Assembly (NCBI RefSeq): GCF_020829495.1
Contig: NZ_JAIVFQ010000012.1
Coordinates: 1 to 64,000, forward strand
Length of the DNA: 64,000 nucleotides
Origin: Nostoc favosum CHAB5714
Lineage (GTDB): Bacteria; Cyanobacteriota; Cyanobacteriia; Cyanobacteriales; Nostocaceae
Reading direction: 5' to 3'
Of this stretch, positions 17,465 through 27,377 are shown one piece after another. Both the position numbers and the translations under genes were made by a program. A model generated the notes under the pieces. That model did no database searches and had not been told where the DNA came from. It saw nothing but the letters and a program-made list of their open reading frames with translations. The stretch's first letter is position 1. Each line of letters opens with the position of its first letter.

Positions 17465-17749
17465 AAAGAGGGCGTTGCTACTAGGTGTTCTGCGCTGCTT
17501 GGCTGATCGCATCCAACAAAAACAAACCCAAATCTTTATACAGTGCTTCATTATGCTGCGGACACCCGGTTGAGTGTAGACATCTTGGACAACCTGCTTC
17601 ACAATCACATTCAGCGGCTAGGGCATAGGCTGTAGCTGGGTGTTTAACGACCCCGTTCACCCGCCGCTAGTAACCTTTCGGACTCACCAACCAACTTGAT
17701 TCGGTCGGTGTGCAACGGGATTGTTAGGCTGTGGTCGCCAGATTAGAAA

Positions 17750-20700
17750 CTACTTCTGTAGAATTAACACGATCAGGAGTAGCGTCACCGCCAGCCAAAG
17801 AGCTGACATAACCCATAGCCACTGAATAGCTGGTTTGCAACAGCTATTTACCATGTCGGTAACCTCCTTTTGCTCTGGGCAAGGATCGTCTTGAGTTGAA
17901 GGATCGTAGGGTTGACCCGATCCATCAGGGTTGGGGTAAACAGTCTTTGCATCTCCACCTAGTGCATCTACTTTGAGGCCCAAGTGATGCACATATCGTT
18001 TCATCAAAGGATACCACCGATTGTCGGTGGGGATAGTCGTTACGATGTGCTTAAGCACGGATAGGCTTCGGACTTCTTCATCCAAAATCAATTCAGCTTT
18101 TGAAACGGGAATACGAAATTCGCAGGAGCCAATAATTTGACCTATTCTTCCTGCTACCTGGTGAATGCTTACGCGGTATTCCTCTCCGTACACCACTGAG
18201 TCAGGAAGCTTAATGCTTAACAGTGCAGGGATATTTAGTTCCCGTCCACCTGGAATCGGAATCCATGTTGCACCTGCAACCTTGAACTTTAGGGTATGCT
18301 TATCGACGATTTCACACGCCAATGGACTACGCCGCAGTGCGGAAAGCGCTTGAATCTCTATGGTGTCGATGTCTGAGAAGTAAACCGTCACCTCGCTAGA
18401 AGGTGGTAGATTATGCCACTGGAAGATCAGTTCATCAAGCCGCGCTTGCCTTCCAACTACAGCCAAGTTGTCCCCTACAAGTGGGTTTGCGTTGCCTTGC
18501 AGGATTGCTTTGGTAGAAATTTCTACTGATGGCTTGATTTCAAACGTATGCATCACCGTATGCGAATCTGGCTCGCCTGGATTGTCCGAATGTAGAATCG
18601 CCAGATTTCGTTGCGACAGGTTATCACTTGAACCGGGTGTCTCGCCATTCTGAGTTGGATCTGGTTCAAAAAATAGTTCGGAGACAATGCACGTGTGACG
18701 CCCGCGTGTTAGTTCTTGAATTGAGCGGCACGAAGCTGCTGCCCAAGGTCCATCCGATCCACCTGGGTTAATTGGTATCCGCTTCTGGGTTTGGTTGATA
18801 TCGAGCCAGCAACCGAAATATACAGTTACCTCTGCACCAGAGGGATTTGGTGCAATATCACGAATTTCATAGGTTGAGTCGAGTATCTGTGATGTCATTG
18901 AGGTTGCCCCAGGTCTACCCTGCACAGTCTCCACTCGATTTGAGGCGAAGAATGGTATCGACACAATCTCTCCACCTGCTGTACCAATTAGCGGCACTGT
19001 ATTTGCTCCTACTGCCGTCCGTCTGTATGTAGTATTGGGATTAAATTCAAGACCTGTTGCTGCAACATTAAACATTCTAAAGAAGCACTTCACACGTTGC
19101 GCGGTCGTTGTCGTTGCACGGTATCTTACGCGCGCGATCGCATAATTAAATAATGGGAAGCCCAGTGGCCCCACCTGAAAACGTGTGGCTAAGTCGAGGG
19201 TTGCAGATGTCGATAAACTTTCAAAAAGGGCATTCCCATTGTTTGCCGGATTGTTGAGCCTGTCGAGACACTGACGAATAAACTGGATCGGCTCTGTTCC
19301 CTGAAAAATGTCTCCAAACTTTGTCTGTCCCTCCAGAATCGAAAATACCCGAACATCAGTTGATAACCAGGCAGGGTTGTTTTCCGCTGCATTGATATCG
19401 ATCGTGTAGGGGTTAGGGGCATAAGTTAGATCGAGTGTTTGACTGCAAGTATGATGTCCCAAAGTGAACGTTACACGTAGCTGACGAGTATCCGTAAAAG
19501 TCGCATAGGTATTAAGGTTCCGAAACCGAATGTGAAAAGGAAATGTAATCCGTTGCGGGACATCTGGGAACCCTGGGTTCACTTCCTGTAGACGCCCTGC
19601 GGGAATTAATGTTAAGTCGGTATCTGGAACTACGGCATTAGTATCTGCCCATCTCACTGTAAATGAAGGACTGCCTGTGAGTTCAGTGTGAATGAACCCA
19701 TCGAACTGTACGTAAATCGCGTTGTTAAAAGTTGCTTGACCGCCACCGCCTAATGCTTCAACTTCTTCTTTCGAGAAGGTTGAACGATCGGTGATGACCG
19801 TACAACCTAAATAGGCTAACCGTGCGAACTTCGCGAGTTGACAAGGCTGATTGCTGTTATCAACTACCCAAATCATGTAGTAGCCGGGAGGTGCAACATT
19901 GCCATTTGGCGGAGCACTCACATTGAGTGTGTTGCCATCACGCGAATTGATAGTCAGTGCCACAAACCGTTGATCGTTGTCAGTAGAGTGGGTCACAGAT
20001 CCGGCACGGATCATCGCAACATACTTTACGTTTGCTGCCGGACGATCAATTTCAATCACAAACGGCTCATCAAATGTCAGTACCCTTGGGGAATCTGTAA
20101 TCTGGATACGGTTAGGTATCGCAAAATAATCAGGTTCGTAAAGCTCAATCTTTTTGATTCCCACTTTTTTGGTTACACCATTGACTGTTCGATCTGAATC
20201 CGGATCTCCTGGGTCACCGTTTGTATTTCCACCCGCTACCCACACCTTGCCATTAGGCAATAACAGTGCCGTTGAATGGTAGTTCCGTGCATGGACACCT
20301 GCTTGCTTAACGGCCCAAGAATCTGCGTTCGAGTATGATCCGATATCCCAATTGATGCCTGGGCTATAGATCTCTGCCTCAAGTACAGGATCTTCAGGCT
20401 TCACTACATTTACTCCACCCACCACACATACATCACCTGTTGGTAGTAGAACGGCATTTGAATAAGTGCGATCGCGACCCGAGATCGATGATACCCGTGC
20501 TGCCGTCGGTAGCCACGCTGGTGATGCTGCCCCCAAGTCCAATTTTCGTGGTGTCACACCACCAACATGCAGCACCCGAACTCGATAATCCTCAGTCGGT
20601 AACAGTGGTAACAATACCGCTGGTCGGTTCCAATCAAAATAAGCACCATCCGAAAGACCAATTTTTGGATCTTGATAGTTCCCCGTGAATGGATTGTAAG

Positions 20701-21424
20701 CAGTCGAGAAGTGATCTCCCTCTGTGCTGCCGCTGAAGTTAGCAGGCATTGGGGTTGCAAAGAACAACTGCCCATTAGGGATCTGGTACACACGAGGGAA
20801 GAACAAGAATCTTCGACCACCACTCTGCGGTTCGCCAGAAGTACCCATCACCTTTGGCATATTTACCCAGAAGTTTCCCGCCTGGTTATAGCGCTCTGGC
20901 AACGTATTGCGATGCCGAAAGTCCTGCTGATCCAGGTGTCCGAAGAAAGCAGCTACTTCCCCGTTAGCCAGGGTCACCAGACCAGGATACCAACGACCTC
21001 CTGAATGTGGCTCATCAGGTTGATCCGGGTTGGTATTAAGCCTAGTCACTTCCGACCATGTTCGCTGTTTGTGGTTGTACAGCCAGCATCTTCTGTGACC
21101 GAGAAAATCCAAACCGTGAACGTGTGCGTCACCACTTTCAGGCCATTGCTGGGTGCCGCCCGCAATAAGCAAACGTCCATCTGTAGCAAATGCGTGATGC
21201 GCGCAAAATACGTCGCTGTCTGGAGAAGGGATTGGTACAGGAACTAGCGAATGCGAACGTACATCGTAGACTCGCGTTTTCCGGAAATTCCCATCTGGTT
21301 CCTGTTGGGCAGACCAATGCTCGTCACCGCCAAACAGGACAACTTCGCCTTCGTCACCATTTGGAACTAAAGCCGCGTGTACGGCTAAAATTTGAGAATC
21401 AATAACGGTAGAGTTCCAGGGCAT
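17750..21424 (-). CDS. Large copper-radical-oxidase-like kelch protein with C-terminal anchor
   Basis: 1224 residues from ATG 21424 (AGAGGA 7 nt upstream). Residues 1-445 are a kelch propeller like glyoxal/galactose oxidases; residues about 445-541 are the DUF1929 C-terminal domain. All expected copper-radical ligands are visible: Cys74 ('DVFCAHHAF'), Tyr146 ('GRWYPG'), Tyr382 and His383 ('ARNYHSTALLLPNGK'), and His479 ('VTHSTDNDQR'). Cys-Tyr would form the crosslinked cofactor that oxidises alcohols or aldehydes to give H2O2. About 600 further residues of beta-sandwich-like modules follow, then one C-terminal membrane helix (WLWVMSALWLAVTLLLIVLI). There is no signal peptide, which is odd for this family. 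It is transcribed alone. GC content is higher than that of its neighbours, suggesting transfer. Confidence 0.8.
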   Translation of the reverse strand: MPWNSTVIDSQILAVHAALVPNGDEGEVVLFGGDEHWSAQQEPDGNFRKTRVYDVRSHSLVPVPIPSPDSDVFCAHHAFATDGRLLIAGGTQQWPESGDAHVHGLDFLGHRRCWLYNHKQRTWSEVTRLNTNPDQPDEPHSGGRWYPGLVTLANGEVAAFFGHLDQQDFRHRNTLPERYNQAGNFWVNMPKVMGTSGEPQSGGRRFLFFPRVYQIPNGQLFFATPMPANFSGSTEGDHFSTAYNPFTGNYQDPKIGLSDGAYFDWNRPAVLLPLLPTEDYRVRVLHVGGVTPRKLDLGAASPAWLPTAARVSSISGRDRTYSNAVLLPTGDVCVVGGVNVVKPEDPVLEAEIYSPGINWDIGSYSNADSWAVKQAGVHARNYHSTALLLPNGKVWVAGGNTNGDPGDPDSDRTVNGVTKKVGIKKIELYEPDYFAIPNRIQITDSPRVLTFDEPFVIEIDRPAANVKYVAMIRAGSVTHSTDNDQRFVALTINSRDGNTLNVSAPPNGNVAPPGYYMIWVVDNSNQPCQLAKFARLAYLGCTVITDRSTFSKEEVEALGGGGQATFNNAIYVQFDGFIHTELTGSPSFTVRWADTNAVVPDTDLTLIPAGRLQEVNPGFPDVPQRITFPFHIRFRNLNTYATFTDTRQLRVTFTLGHHTCSQTLDLTYAPNPYTIDINAAENNPAWLSTDVRVFSILEGQTKFGDIFQGTEPIQFIRQCLDRLNNPANNGNALFESLSTSATLDLATRFQVGPLGFPLFNYAIARVRYRATTTTAQRVKCFFRMFNVAATGLEFNPNTTYRRTAVGANTVPLIGTAGGEIVSIPFFASNRVETVQGRPGATSMTSQILDSTYEIRDIAPNPSGAEVTVYFGCWLDINQTQKRIPINPGGSDGPWAAASCRSIQELTRGRHTCIVSELFFEPDPTQNGETPGSSDNLSQRNLAILHSDNPGEPDSHTVMHTFEIKPSVEISTKAILQGNANPLVGDNLAVVGRQARLDELIFQWHNLPPSSEVTVYFSDIDTIEIQALSALRRSPLACEIVDKHTLKFKVAGATWIPIPGGRELNIPALLSIKLPDSVVYGEEYRVSIHQVAGRIGQIIGSCEFRIPVSKAELILDEEVRSLSVLKHIVTTIPTDNRWYPLMKRYVHHLGLKVDALGGDAKTVYPNPDGSGQPYDPSTQDDPCPEQKEVTDMVNSCCKPAIQWLWVMSALWLAVTLLLIVLILQK

Positions 21425-21761
21425 AGCCAATCCTCTTGCTGTAAAACACTAAAGGAACTTGATTTGCTAATATTGTTGTTTATCCAGCGAGTATTTTCAC
21501 GACTTCTAGTATGTGAAACGAAAATTAGTTTTGATATTACCCTTAAGGGTACTTTTAAAGACTCAGCTCTTATTCTCTACAGGCAACTCCATAATAGTAA
21601 TTCCAATCAAGTACTCATAGTTGCTCAATAACTTCGTATCACAGATAGCTCTTCGGATTATCCAATCAGCAACTTAAGCAGCCTAACGGCATAGTTGAGC
21701 GGCGACAGATAGCCCTGCGTCCTCACCCACATCTATCTATTCCGTCCGCTCCAACGCCGTG
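21425..21761. other. Intergenic region
   Basis: About 335 bases with no gene. It holds the promoter of the oxidase gene at the left side and, near 21690-21770, a patch similar to decayed interspersed repeat (GCCTAACGGC, then TCCAACGCCGTGTTATGCCGC). Confidence 0.4.
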
Positions 21762-22157
21762 TTATGCCGCGCCTGAATGGGTACTGAGTCCCACTTGCTG
21801 ACGGGACGTTAGGAAACCAAGGACAATTGCCACCAAAATCAATGCTGGAACGTCGCCGAAGAGGTGTCCACGTTCCGCAGGATCAATCACTGCCTGTACT
21901 GCCATGATCAGCCCATGCACAACACTTGACCAGACAGTGAACCAGATCAAACTAAGATGCGCTTCTGGTTGTCGAGAAGCCCATAGTAAAAAGACACCAA
22001 GCGTTGCATAAATGCCGACAATCATCTGTTCGTATTCATATTGCCCTGGAGACCATGACCAACCCGACGGCCAGATCTTCATCAACGGATAGATAAGGAG
22101 AAAAGCAATTCCAACAACAACAAGAGCGATTCGCAAGTATCGATGCTGCTCGTTCAT
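21762..22157 (-). CDS. Small membrane protein, DUF6632-like
   Basis: 131 residues with four membrane helices: about 8-28 (IALVVVGIAFLLIYPLMKIW), 45-62, 70-92 and 104-117. The sequence resembles the DUF6632 family as I recall it ('GQYEYEQMIVGIYATLGVFLL', then 'SLIWFTVWSSVVHGLIMAVQA'). Function is unknown. It stands alone on the minus strand with an ATG start. Confidence 0.6.
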   Translation of the reverse strand: MNEQHRYLRIALVVVGIAFLLIYPLMKIWPSGWSWSPGQYEYEQMIVGIYATLGVFLLWASRQPEAHLSLIWFTVWSSVVHGLIMAVQAVIDPAERGHLFGDVPALILVAIVLGFLTSRQQVGLSTHSGAA

Positions 22158-22526
22158 AACTCTAATTTCCCTTTATATTCAGTGTGTTTATTAAGACTAA
22201 TTCAGTATGAAGCTGCACATTATGAAAACTCAAATTCATGTGCTGTATGAATTTGAGGGATTACGCGACTATGTGCTTCATAAAGGATTGCTATAAGATA
22301 GTTTTTATCAATCAAATGTCTATTCACAATAGTATTCTTAATAGTGACATTTCAATTATTAAGGTTAGAAATCTTTATGCTCCTCGTGGTTTAAAACTTA
22401 TTCGCCTGTGAATTGTCTTATCAAAAATTCCAAAGCATCATTTCACTGATGGCCTCACAGCACCTTAACACTGAGTGTCAATAGATAGCTTTACAACTGC
22501 GCCTTTACTTAGAACTGAAGGCATAA
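22158..22526. other. Intergenic region
   Basis: About 370 AT-rich bases with no open frame of note. An imperfect inverted repeat is present around 22215-22275 (TGAAGCTGCACATTATGAAA and TTTGAGGGATTACGCGACTATGTGCTTCATAAA share TGAAGC/GCTTCA arms). No clear feature. Confidence 0.4.
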
Positions 22527-23132
22527 CTATTTATCTCCCGTCATTAATGCGAGTTTGAGGCGGTTGTTGGGCATTGCTTTGACGAGCGATCGCAATTTTC
22601 GCATTTGGTCGAGGGCCAATGCCTTCAGCGGGAAAATATATAATGCCGTTGTTTGCGGTTGCTTGAGACACGATTCTAAAATAGCGAGGTTGTAACACAG
22701 TGTCTTCCCGCTTGCTGTGGGTGTAGTAATACTCAAGTCAAACCCAGCACGTAACTTTGTCAGTGCTTCTCGTTGATGAGAAAAAATACTGACGATACCG
22801 TTATTCTGCAACGCCAAACGCAAAGCGGGGGGTAAATCGTTGGGTATGGGATGAACCATCCCTTGGTTAGCATTTTTGATATCTACTGCCGCGATCGTTG
22901 CTATCAGTTCTTGAGCAACAGACTGAAACGCTAGGTGAGGAATTTGTTGAATGCGTTCAGAAATTGTTGCAGCTGCGGTGTTGGTTTCTTCTACAACATT
23001 GCTTGAAGAAACCAAGTTGGTGTTACTTGATTGAATTGAGCCAAGGGCGATCGCTTCTTCCCAATCGACAAATTGAGTCGGGTTAACTTCTTCAACAAAC
23101 TTAACAATCAACCGCCTGCCTAATAACGCCAT
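22527..23132 (-). pseudogene. Fragment of a DEAD/DEAH-box helicase
   Basis: 201 residues of an SF2 helicase, probably the MrfA/Hrq1-like (DUF1998) type. 'IFSHQREALTKLRAG' resembles the Q-motif region, 'TTPTASGKTLCYNL' is Walker A (motif I), and 'ALYIFPLKALALDQM' is motif Ia. The frame stops just after 'LALMTGDK', before the DExH motif, so no functional helicase can be made. The N-terminal part upstream of 'MALLGRRLIVKF' also looks cut. This is a relic left by a deletion. Confidence 0.75.
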
Positions 23133-23418
23133 GACTTCGCCTACTCCGTATTCTGGGGAGTAAACGTGTTTACCCGCACTTAACTATTCGGGAGGTTCCG
23201 GAATGGTTTGGTTGGCGGCGCGGATAAGGGCAGCGTAGTCGGTTGGTTTATCGTTGGTCACAAATCTAGATTTTGCTACCAAAAGATATTTGTCATTGTT
23301 AAGTATAAATCTAATTATTTAATCAATGTCGTCGTCACAGGATTTGCCGTAGTATGGTTTTACTTTATTGCTTCGCAGTGGGAATTTTAGGTAAGTAGGG
23401 TGTACTTACCGCAATATT

Positions 23419-24640
23419 GTGATGAATTGGAAGGATTGGTCTAACGTTACTTTTAGCGAACGCCATCACTTACCTGAACGTTCGGGAATTTATGTCATTG
23501 CCGATATTAATGACTGTGTGTGGTATGTCGGACAAGCTGCTAATCTAAAAAATCGTTGGGTTAGTAGAACTCACCACAGATACCCACAATTAATTCGCTC
23601 CAACCGCAAACTTATGCACCGTATTTATTGGCAGGAGGTTCCAATCAACTGCTTGGACGAACGAGAAAGGTATTATATTAACTTATTTCAACCCGAACTC
23701 AACGGGTGTAAAGTGAAGAAATATTTGCCGAAACAACCACAAATAGAGCGAGAAATTAAGCGGTTATTGAGAGTTTTAAATAAACCAACAATGCTTTTTC
23801 CCGTGATTCGTTCTGTGGTAGCTGGCGAGTATAAAGACGAAGAGGGAACAAAGTGCATTTTAGTTATTATTAATATTAATGATGAGCAAATAATAAGTAA
23901 TTCAACACGGAAGCGGTATGCAAATGAGGTCAGAAAAGCTTGGGAATATTATAAAACTTATTGTGGCAAAGACGAGCAGCAATACAGCCAACTATGGGTG
24001 AAAACTTACAATTTAAATGTTTGTAAGTTTGAATTTGTTATTGCTGATTGGGAGTTTTTTCAATATCTTGAAGATAATGCTGATGCTCGCACACAGTATC
24101 TTGAAGAAGTAGAAATTTTTAGTGAAAAAGTGAAATCGTTAAAAAATCTAAGTATTTTTGAAAAAATATCCTTACAAGAGGAATACAGTTACATCAACTA
24201 TGAGGGAAAGAAAAGCCTAACAAGCGCTGCTTATATCAGGTATCGTAGACCAATACTCAACTCCATTACAACAATTATCTCGTAATACCTATTCTTGTCG
24301 CTTTAAATTAACAGCAGAAATTAAAAAAGATTTTCTAAGAATCGATTTTCAAGGTTATTTTACCGAAAATTTCGCTCCTAAGAATCGCTGCTATTCCAAT
24401 CCCATAAATGACTTTTGCCGCAACAAGAGCGTTGATTACTGCCTATTTTGGTATAAGAGAGAACTAGCATTATCGGGCTGGCCTCGGACTGAAATTCTAT
24501 CACTTGAGTATACTCCCTTCATGCAGAAGTGGTTAAGCGAAGAAGGGGAGGAAATTTCTAATCCCTATCCAGATGGTGATAAGTTTGAGGCGATCGCTGC
24601 TTCTTTATACCCGATTTTACAGCAGTATTTTCAAGTTTGA
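23419..24640 (+). pseudogene. GIY-YIG domain protein gene with apparent frameshift
   Basis: The first frame (23419-24285, 288 residues) starts with a GIY-YIG domain: 'RSGIYVIADINDCVWYVGQAANLKNRW' and a Glu-bearing 'CLDERERYYINLFQPELNG'. It then stops. From about 24221 a different frame reads on without interruption to TGA at 24638-24640, about 140 codons ('SGIVDQYSTPLQQLSRNTYS', later 'FWYKRELALSGWPRTEIL'). It has coding character but no start of its own. A one-step frameshift between 24221 and 24285 would join both into a protein of about 405 residues. The join could be a real mutation, a sequencing error, or recoding. Confidence 0.6.
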
Positions 24641-24999
24641 ATTGGTGCTTGCGCTCTCCAACCCCAAATAAACAAGCAGAAGCCATTTCTCTTATCTAGC
24701 CATTTCAACTCTATTGAGTATATGTTTCTATTACAGTGCTTTTTACTCTATTAGTTATTTTTCAATATTATTGAACTCATATATGCGAACGTGCTTGCAT
24801 TGCCCATAGGCAATATGTAACAAATGCAAGTGTGAAGTTTCGCAGGAGATTAACTGTACTTTAGTTGTACTCTAGTTGAACTGTACTTGTACTAAATCTA
24901 AATAGGTTGTGAATTATTTTTTAATTCACAAGTAATTTGGTAAGTTGCTAGTTTAATTTGCTTTCAATTGATGTTGTCTTTCAGTTGGAATTGAGTTTG
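24641..24999. other. Intergenic region with TTGTACT-like repeats
   Basis: About 360 bases upstream of the transfer-like operon. At 24850-24897 short units recur: TGTACTTTAG, TTGTACTCTAG, CTGTACTTGTACT. They could be operator half-sites for the MerR-like protein encoded next. A HIP1-free, AT-rich stretch carries the presumed operon promoter. Confidence 0.45.
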
Positions 25000-25398
25000 A
25001 TGATATGTGAGAACGTTATCTACACCCAGAAAACACTTGCCGAAAGATACGGGATTTCGATTGCTGCTTTACAACGGTGGTATCCCTATGCCGGTATAGT
25101 CAAACCACGAAAGCGGGGCGGCTATTTTGATGCAACAACAGTTGAGATTGCAGATATTTTCTACGTTTCTATCAAGATTCGGCGGTTGACATGTGAGGAA
25201 TATTTACAGCAAGTAATCCCTGCTGGTGGCTTAGATGCTTATTTACAAAAAGTCAATGATGTAAGCCTTTATGACTTTTTAACTAAGCATATATCTGATG
25301 AAGAAAAAGATAATCTGATTGTGCAGGCAGTTATTAGGAGAATTGAGCGGAATGAAGCATATCAACAAAGTGGCAGAGACTTTGCAGGTGTCGCCTGA
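25000..25398 (+). CDS. HTH protein heading the transfer-like operon
   Basis: 132 residues from ATG 25000; a TTG 14 codons earlier is in frame but has no ribosome site. Residues about 5-35 fit a MerR-like or Xre-like helix-turn-helix: 'YTQKTLAERYGISIAALQRWYPYAGI'. The remainder is helical. It overlaps the next gene. As first gene of the operon it is the likely regulator, perhaps acting on the repeats at 24850-24897. Confidence 0.6.
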   Translation: MICENVIYTQKTLAERYGISIAALQRWYPYAGIVKPRKRGGYFDATTVEIADIFYVSIKIRRLTCEEYLQQVIPAGGLDAYLQKVNDVSLYDFLTKHISDEEKDNLIVQAVIRRIERNEAYQQSGRDFAGVA

Positions 25399-25972
25399 TA
25401 TAGTACGTACTTGCTGTCGGTTGTTAGATTTAGCTTTGCAGTCAAATGATACGCTTGACGAAATAATTGAACAGCAATTAGTTCAACTTAAAGAGATAGC
25501 GTCTCGTGAGGGTATGTCCCTAGAAGAAGCTGCCCAGCACTTGATTGCAATGCGCGATCGCAAATCAGAAGTTGGCGAACATAAGTTCGACAAACGCGAG
25601 TATATCAAACAGCGATTTGGCGTAGACCCAGAACAAGCCTCCTCCGATAGCTTTGTAGGAATACTTTACCGGGATGCTGATAGGGGTATTCAGTTAGGAG
25701 AATTAAGGCATAAAGTAGTGCTTGAATCTTCGACACTTGCTCTCGAAGAACTTGTTTTTCATGGCAGCAGTTCGCCTGCTGAAGCTAATACTTCCATTAC
25801 AGCTGGTTACGATGAAGCGCAAGAGCGAATTAACTCACGCATTAATAACGATTTTTTCGGCAAGGTGAACTGGGGGGAAGAGATTCATCCACTGTTGGTC
25901 GGTACATCGACACCGCAGCCGAGACAGTTGAAGTCCTCGCAGCCGAAAACCGGGCAATCTCAGAAGAAATAG
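25352..25972 (+). CDS. Helical protein with N-terminal HTH-like segment, unknown
   Basis: 206 residues from ATG 25352, with AGGAG about 11 nt upstream; the start overlaps the previous gene by 47 bases. 'INKVAETLQVSPDIVRTCCRLLDL' could be a helix-turn-helix, and 'IIEQQLVQLKEIASREGMSLEEAAQHLI' is strongly helical. The tail is basic and disordered (QPRQLKSSQPKTGQSQKK). Possibly a DNA-binding or relaxosome-like accessory, unproven. Confidence 0.55.
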   Translation: MKHINKVAETLQVSPDIVRTCCRLLDLALQSNDTLDEIIEQQLVQLKEIASREGMSLEEAAQHLIAMRDRKSEVGEHKFDKREYIKQRFGVDPEQASSDSFVGILYRDADRGIQLGELRHKVVLESSTLALEELVFHGSSSPAEANTSITAGYDEAQERINSRINNDFFGKVNWGEEIHPLLVGTSTPQPRQLKSSQPKTGQSQKK

Positions 25973-25980
25973 TTAGCCAA

Positions 25981-26241
25981 ATGCTACCCATCTGCTATCA
26001 AATACGGGATGAGAGTTTACTCAACTTGAGAAAGACATCTACCCAAGCAGTTGGTATAAATCTGCTTTCGGTAATAACTGGGACTGTGATTGGGACGTGG
26101 GTGGCAGTTCCCCCAACCCAAGAAAGACAGGAAATTTACAGTATTCAGCCAATTTTGATTGGTGTGGGTATAGGTGAATTAGTTGGTTTAATTTTGGCAC
26201 TAGTAATAATTTGGTTTACCAGGGACGAACAAAAAACCTAA
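25981..26241 (+). CDS. Small membrane protein
   Basis: 86 residues with two membrane helices (about 25-45 and 58-80, 'ILIGVGIGELVGLILALVII'). It lies 8 bases after the preceding gene. Unknown family. It may be part of a membrane complex with the next four products. Confidence 0.5.
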   Translation: MLPICYQIRDESLLNLRKTSTQAVGINLLSVITGTVIGTWVAVPPTQERQEIYSIQPILIGVGIGELVGLILALVIIWFTRDEQKT

Positions 26242-26301
26242 TCAACTTTTCTAAATCAAAGCGATTACTGATTTAAGTCGCATTATTGACAGGGAGCAAG
26301 T

Positions 26302-26520
26302 ATGAGTGCAGCATTTGACTTTTTGGTTAACACAGCGGGTGGTTTGTTGATGAACCTGGGTGTTTCCGGGATGGTGGGACAACTGTTGGGAGTGGGGGCA
26401 ACCCTTGCCTTGCATCCTCTGTTGCTACTCACTGGGATAGTTGTGGGTGGTGCGGGAATTGCGATCGCACGCCAATTAAACAAGCGCCCTAAGTTGCAGT
26501 TGGTTGTTGATAATACGTAA
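26302..26520 (+). CDS. Very hydrophobic 72-residue membrane protein
   Basis: The sequence is Gly/Ala/Leu-rich with two membrane helices ('AGGLLMNLGVSGMVGQLLG', 'LLLLTGIVVGGAGIAIARQL') and a short charged tail. Size and composition are like pilin-like or holin-like subunits. Ribosome site AGGGAG about 8 nt before the ATG. It is followed directly by the next gene. Confidence 0.55.
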   Translation: MSAAFDFLVNTAGGLLMNLGVSGMVGQLLGVGATLALHPLLLLTGIVVGGAGIAIARQLNKRPKLQLVVDNT

Positions 26521-26527
26521 GGGGTAG

Positions 26528-27373
26528 ATGATGTTTACTCCTACACCTGTGCGAAATAAACAGCCAAGTCGCAGAAAGAAAAAGGTAAATGTTACCCTGT
26601 GGACGGTTTGTTCGACTGTTAGTGCGCTGTCTGTTATTGGGGCGGTTGCATTGATGGTTGGATGGAAGCAACAAGTTCCAGGTAATCAAATATCGGAGGT
26701 ACAGCAGGTAAAGGCGCAAGTTGCCCAAATTCGGGAAGTGTACTTAGAAAAGCTTTCTCGTACTGACTACAATATAGACCATCTTTCCAGTTACTCCTCA
26801 GTCGAGGGTGCGCCTACTCTTACGGGTTGGCGACAGTTGGGGGCGGCATTGTGGGGACAGCAATTGCGGGGTGAAATATCTAGAATGCAGGCTAATGATA
26901 AATCTGGGTTTTACCGCCTTCACTATATGCCGGCACTGGAGATAGTTAAATTCAATTCGCTGGATGTTTTACTAGAAGCGGCTTCTGGAAATAATACCTT
27001 TTACTGGGGATACCGCAAAACCGATGGTACGAAAGTTGAGGAGAAGATACCAACCGGGGCGGCTGCTGTTTTGATCTTGGGTAAATTAGAGGCGATTGAT
27101 TACGCTCAAAACTTAGAATCTCAACCATCAGTTGATCTGAATCAAATGCTAATTCAGATTAGGAATGCTCAAGAACCATATTCTCTTGCACAGGCGCAGC
27201 TGTTACGAGCGCGGGGGTATTTAGACCCAGTAGAGCAGATGGCACAGGTGGCAGACATCCGCGAGAGAATACGCCAACGGGAGGAGCAAAGGCGGATGTA
27301 TATCCAACAAATGAAGAAGCAATTACCTCAGCCAGTTCCTAATAAACAGCCTGTTAATAAATCGAGGGGATGA
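26528..27373 (+). CDS. Single-pass membrane protein, bitopic
   Basis: 281 residues: a basic N-terminus (RNKQPSRRKKKVNV), one membrane helix at about 23-45 (LWTVCSTVSALSVIGAVALM), then a soluble, probably periplasmic domain of about 200 residues and a Gln/Arg-rich coiled end. This topology is shared by VirB8/VirB10-like and divisome proteins but no sequence similarity is evident. Two consecutive ATG codons start it. A GGGGTAG site precedes. Confidence 0.55.
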   Translation: MMFTPTPVRNKQPSRRKKKVNVTLWTVCSTVSALSVIGAVALMVGWKQQVPGNQISEVQQVKAQVAQIREVYLEKLSRTDYNIDHLSSYSSVEGAPTLTGWRQLGAALWGQQLRGEISRMQANDKSGFYRLHYMPALEIVKFNSLDVLLEAASGNNTFYWGYRKTDGTKVEEKIPTGAAAVLILGKLEAIDYAQNLESQPSVDLNQMLIQIRNAQEPYSLAQAQLLRARGYLDPVEQMAQVADIRERIRQREEQRRMYIQQMKKQLPQPVPNKQPVNKSRG

Positions 27374-27377
27374 TGTC

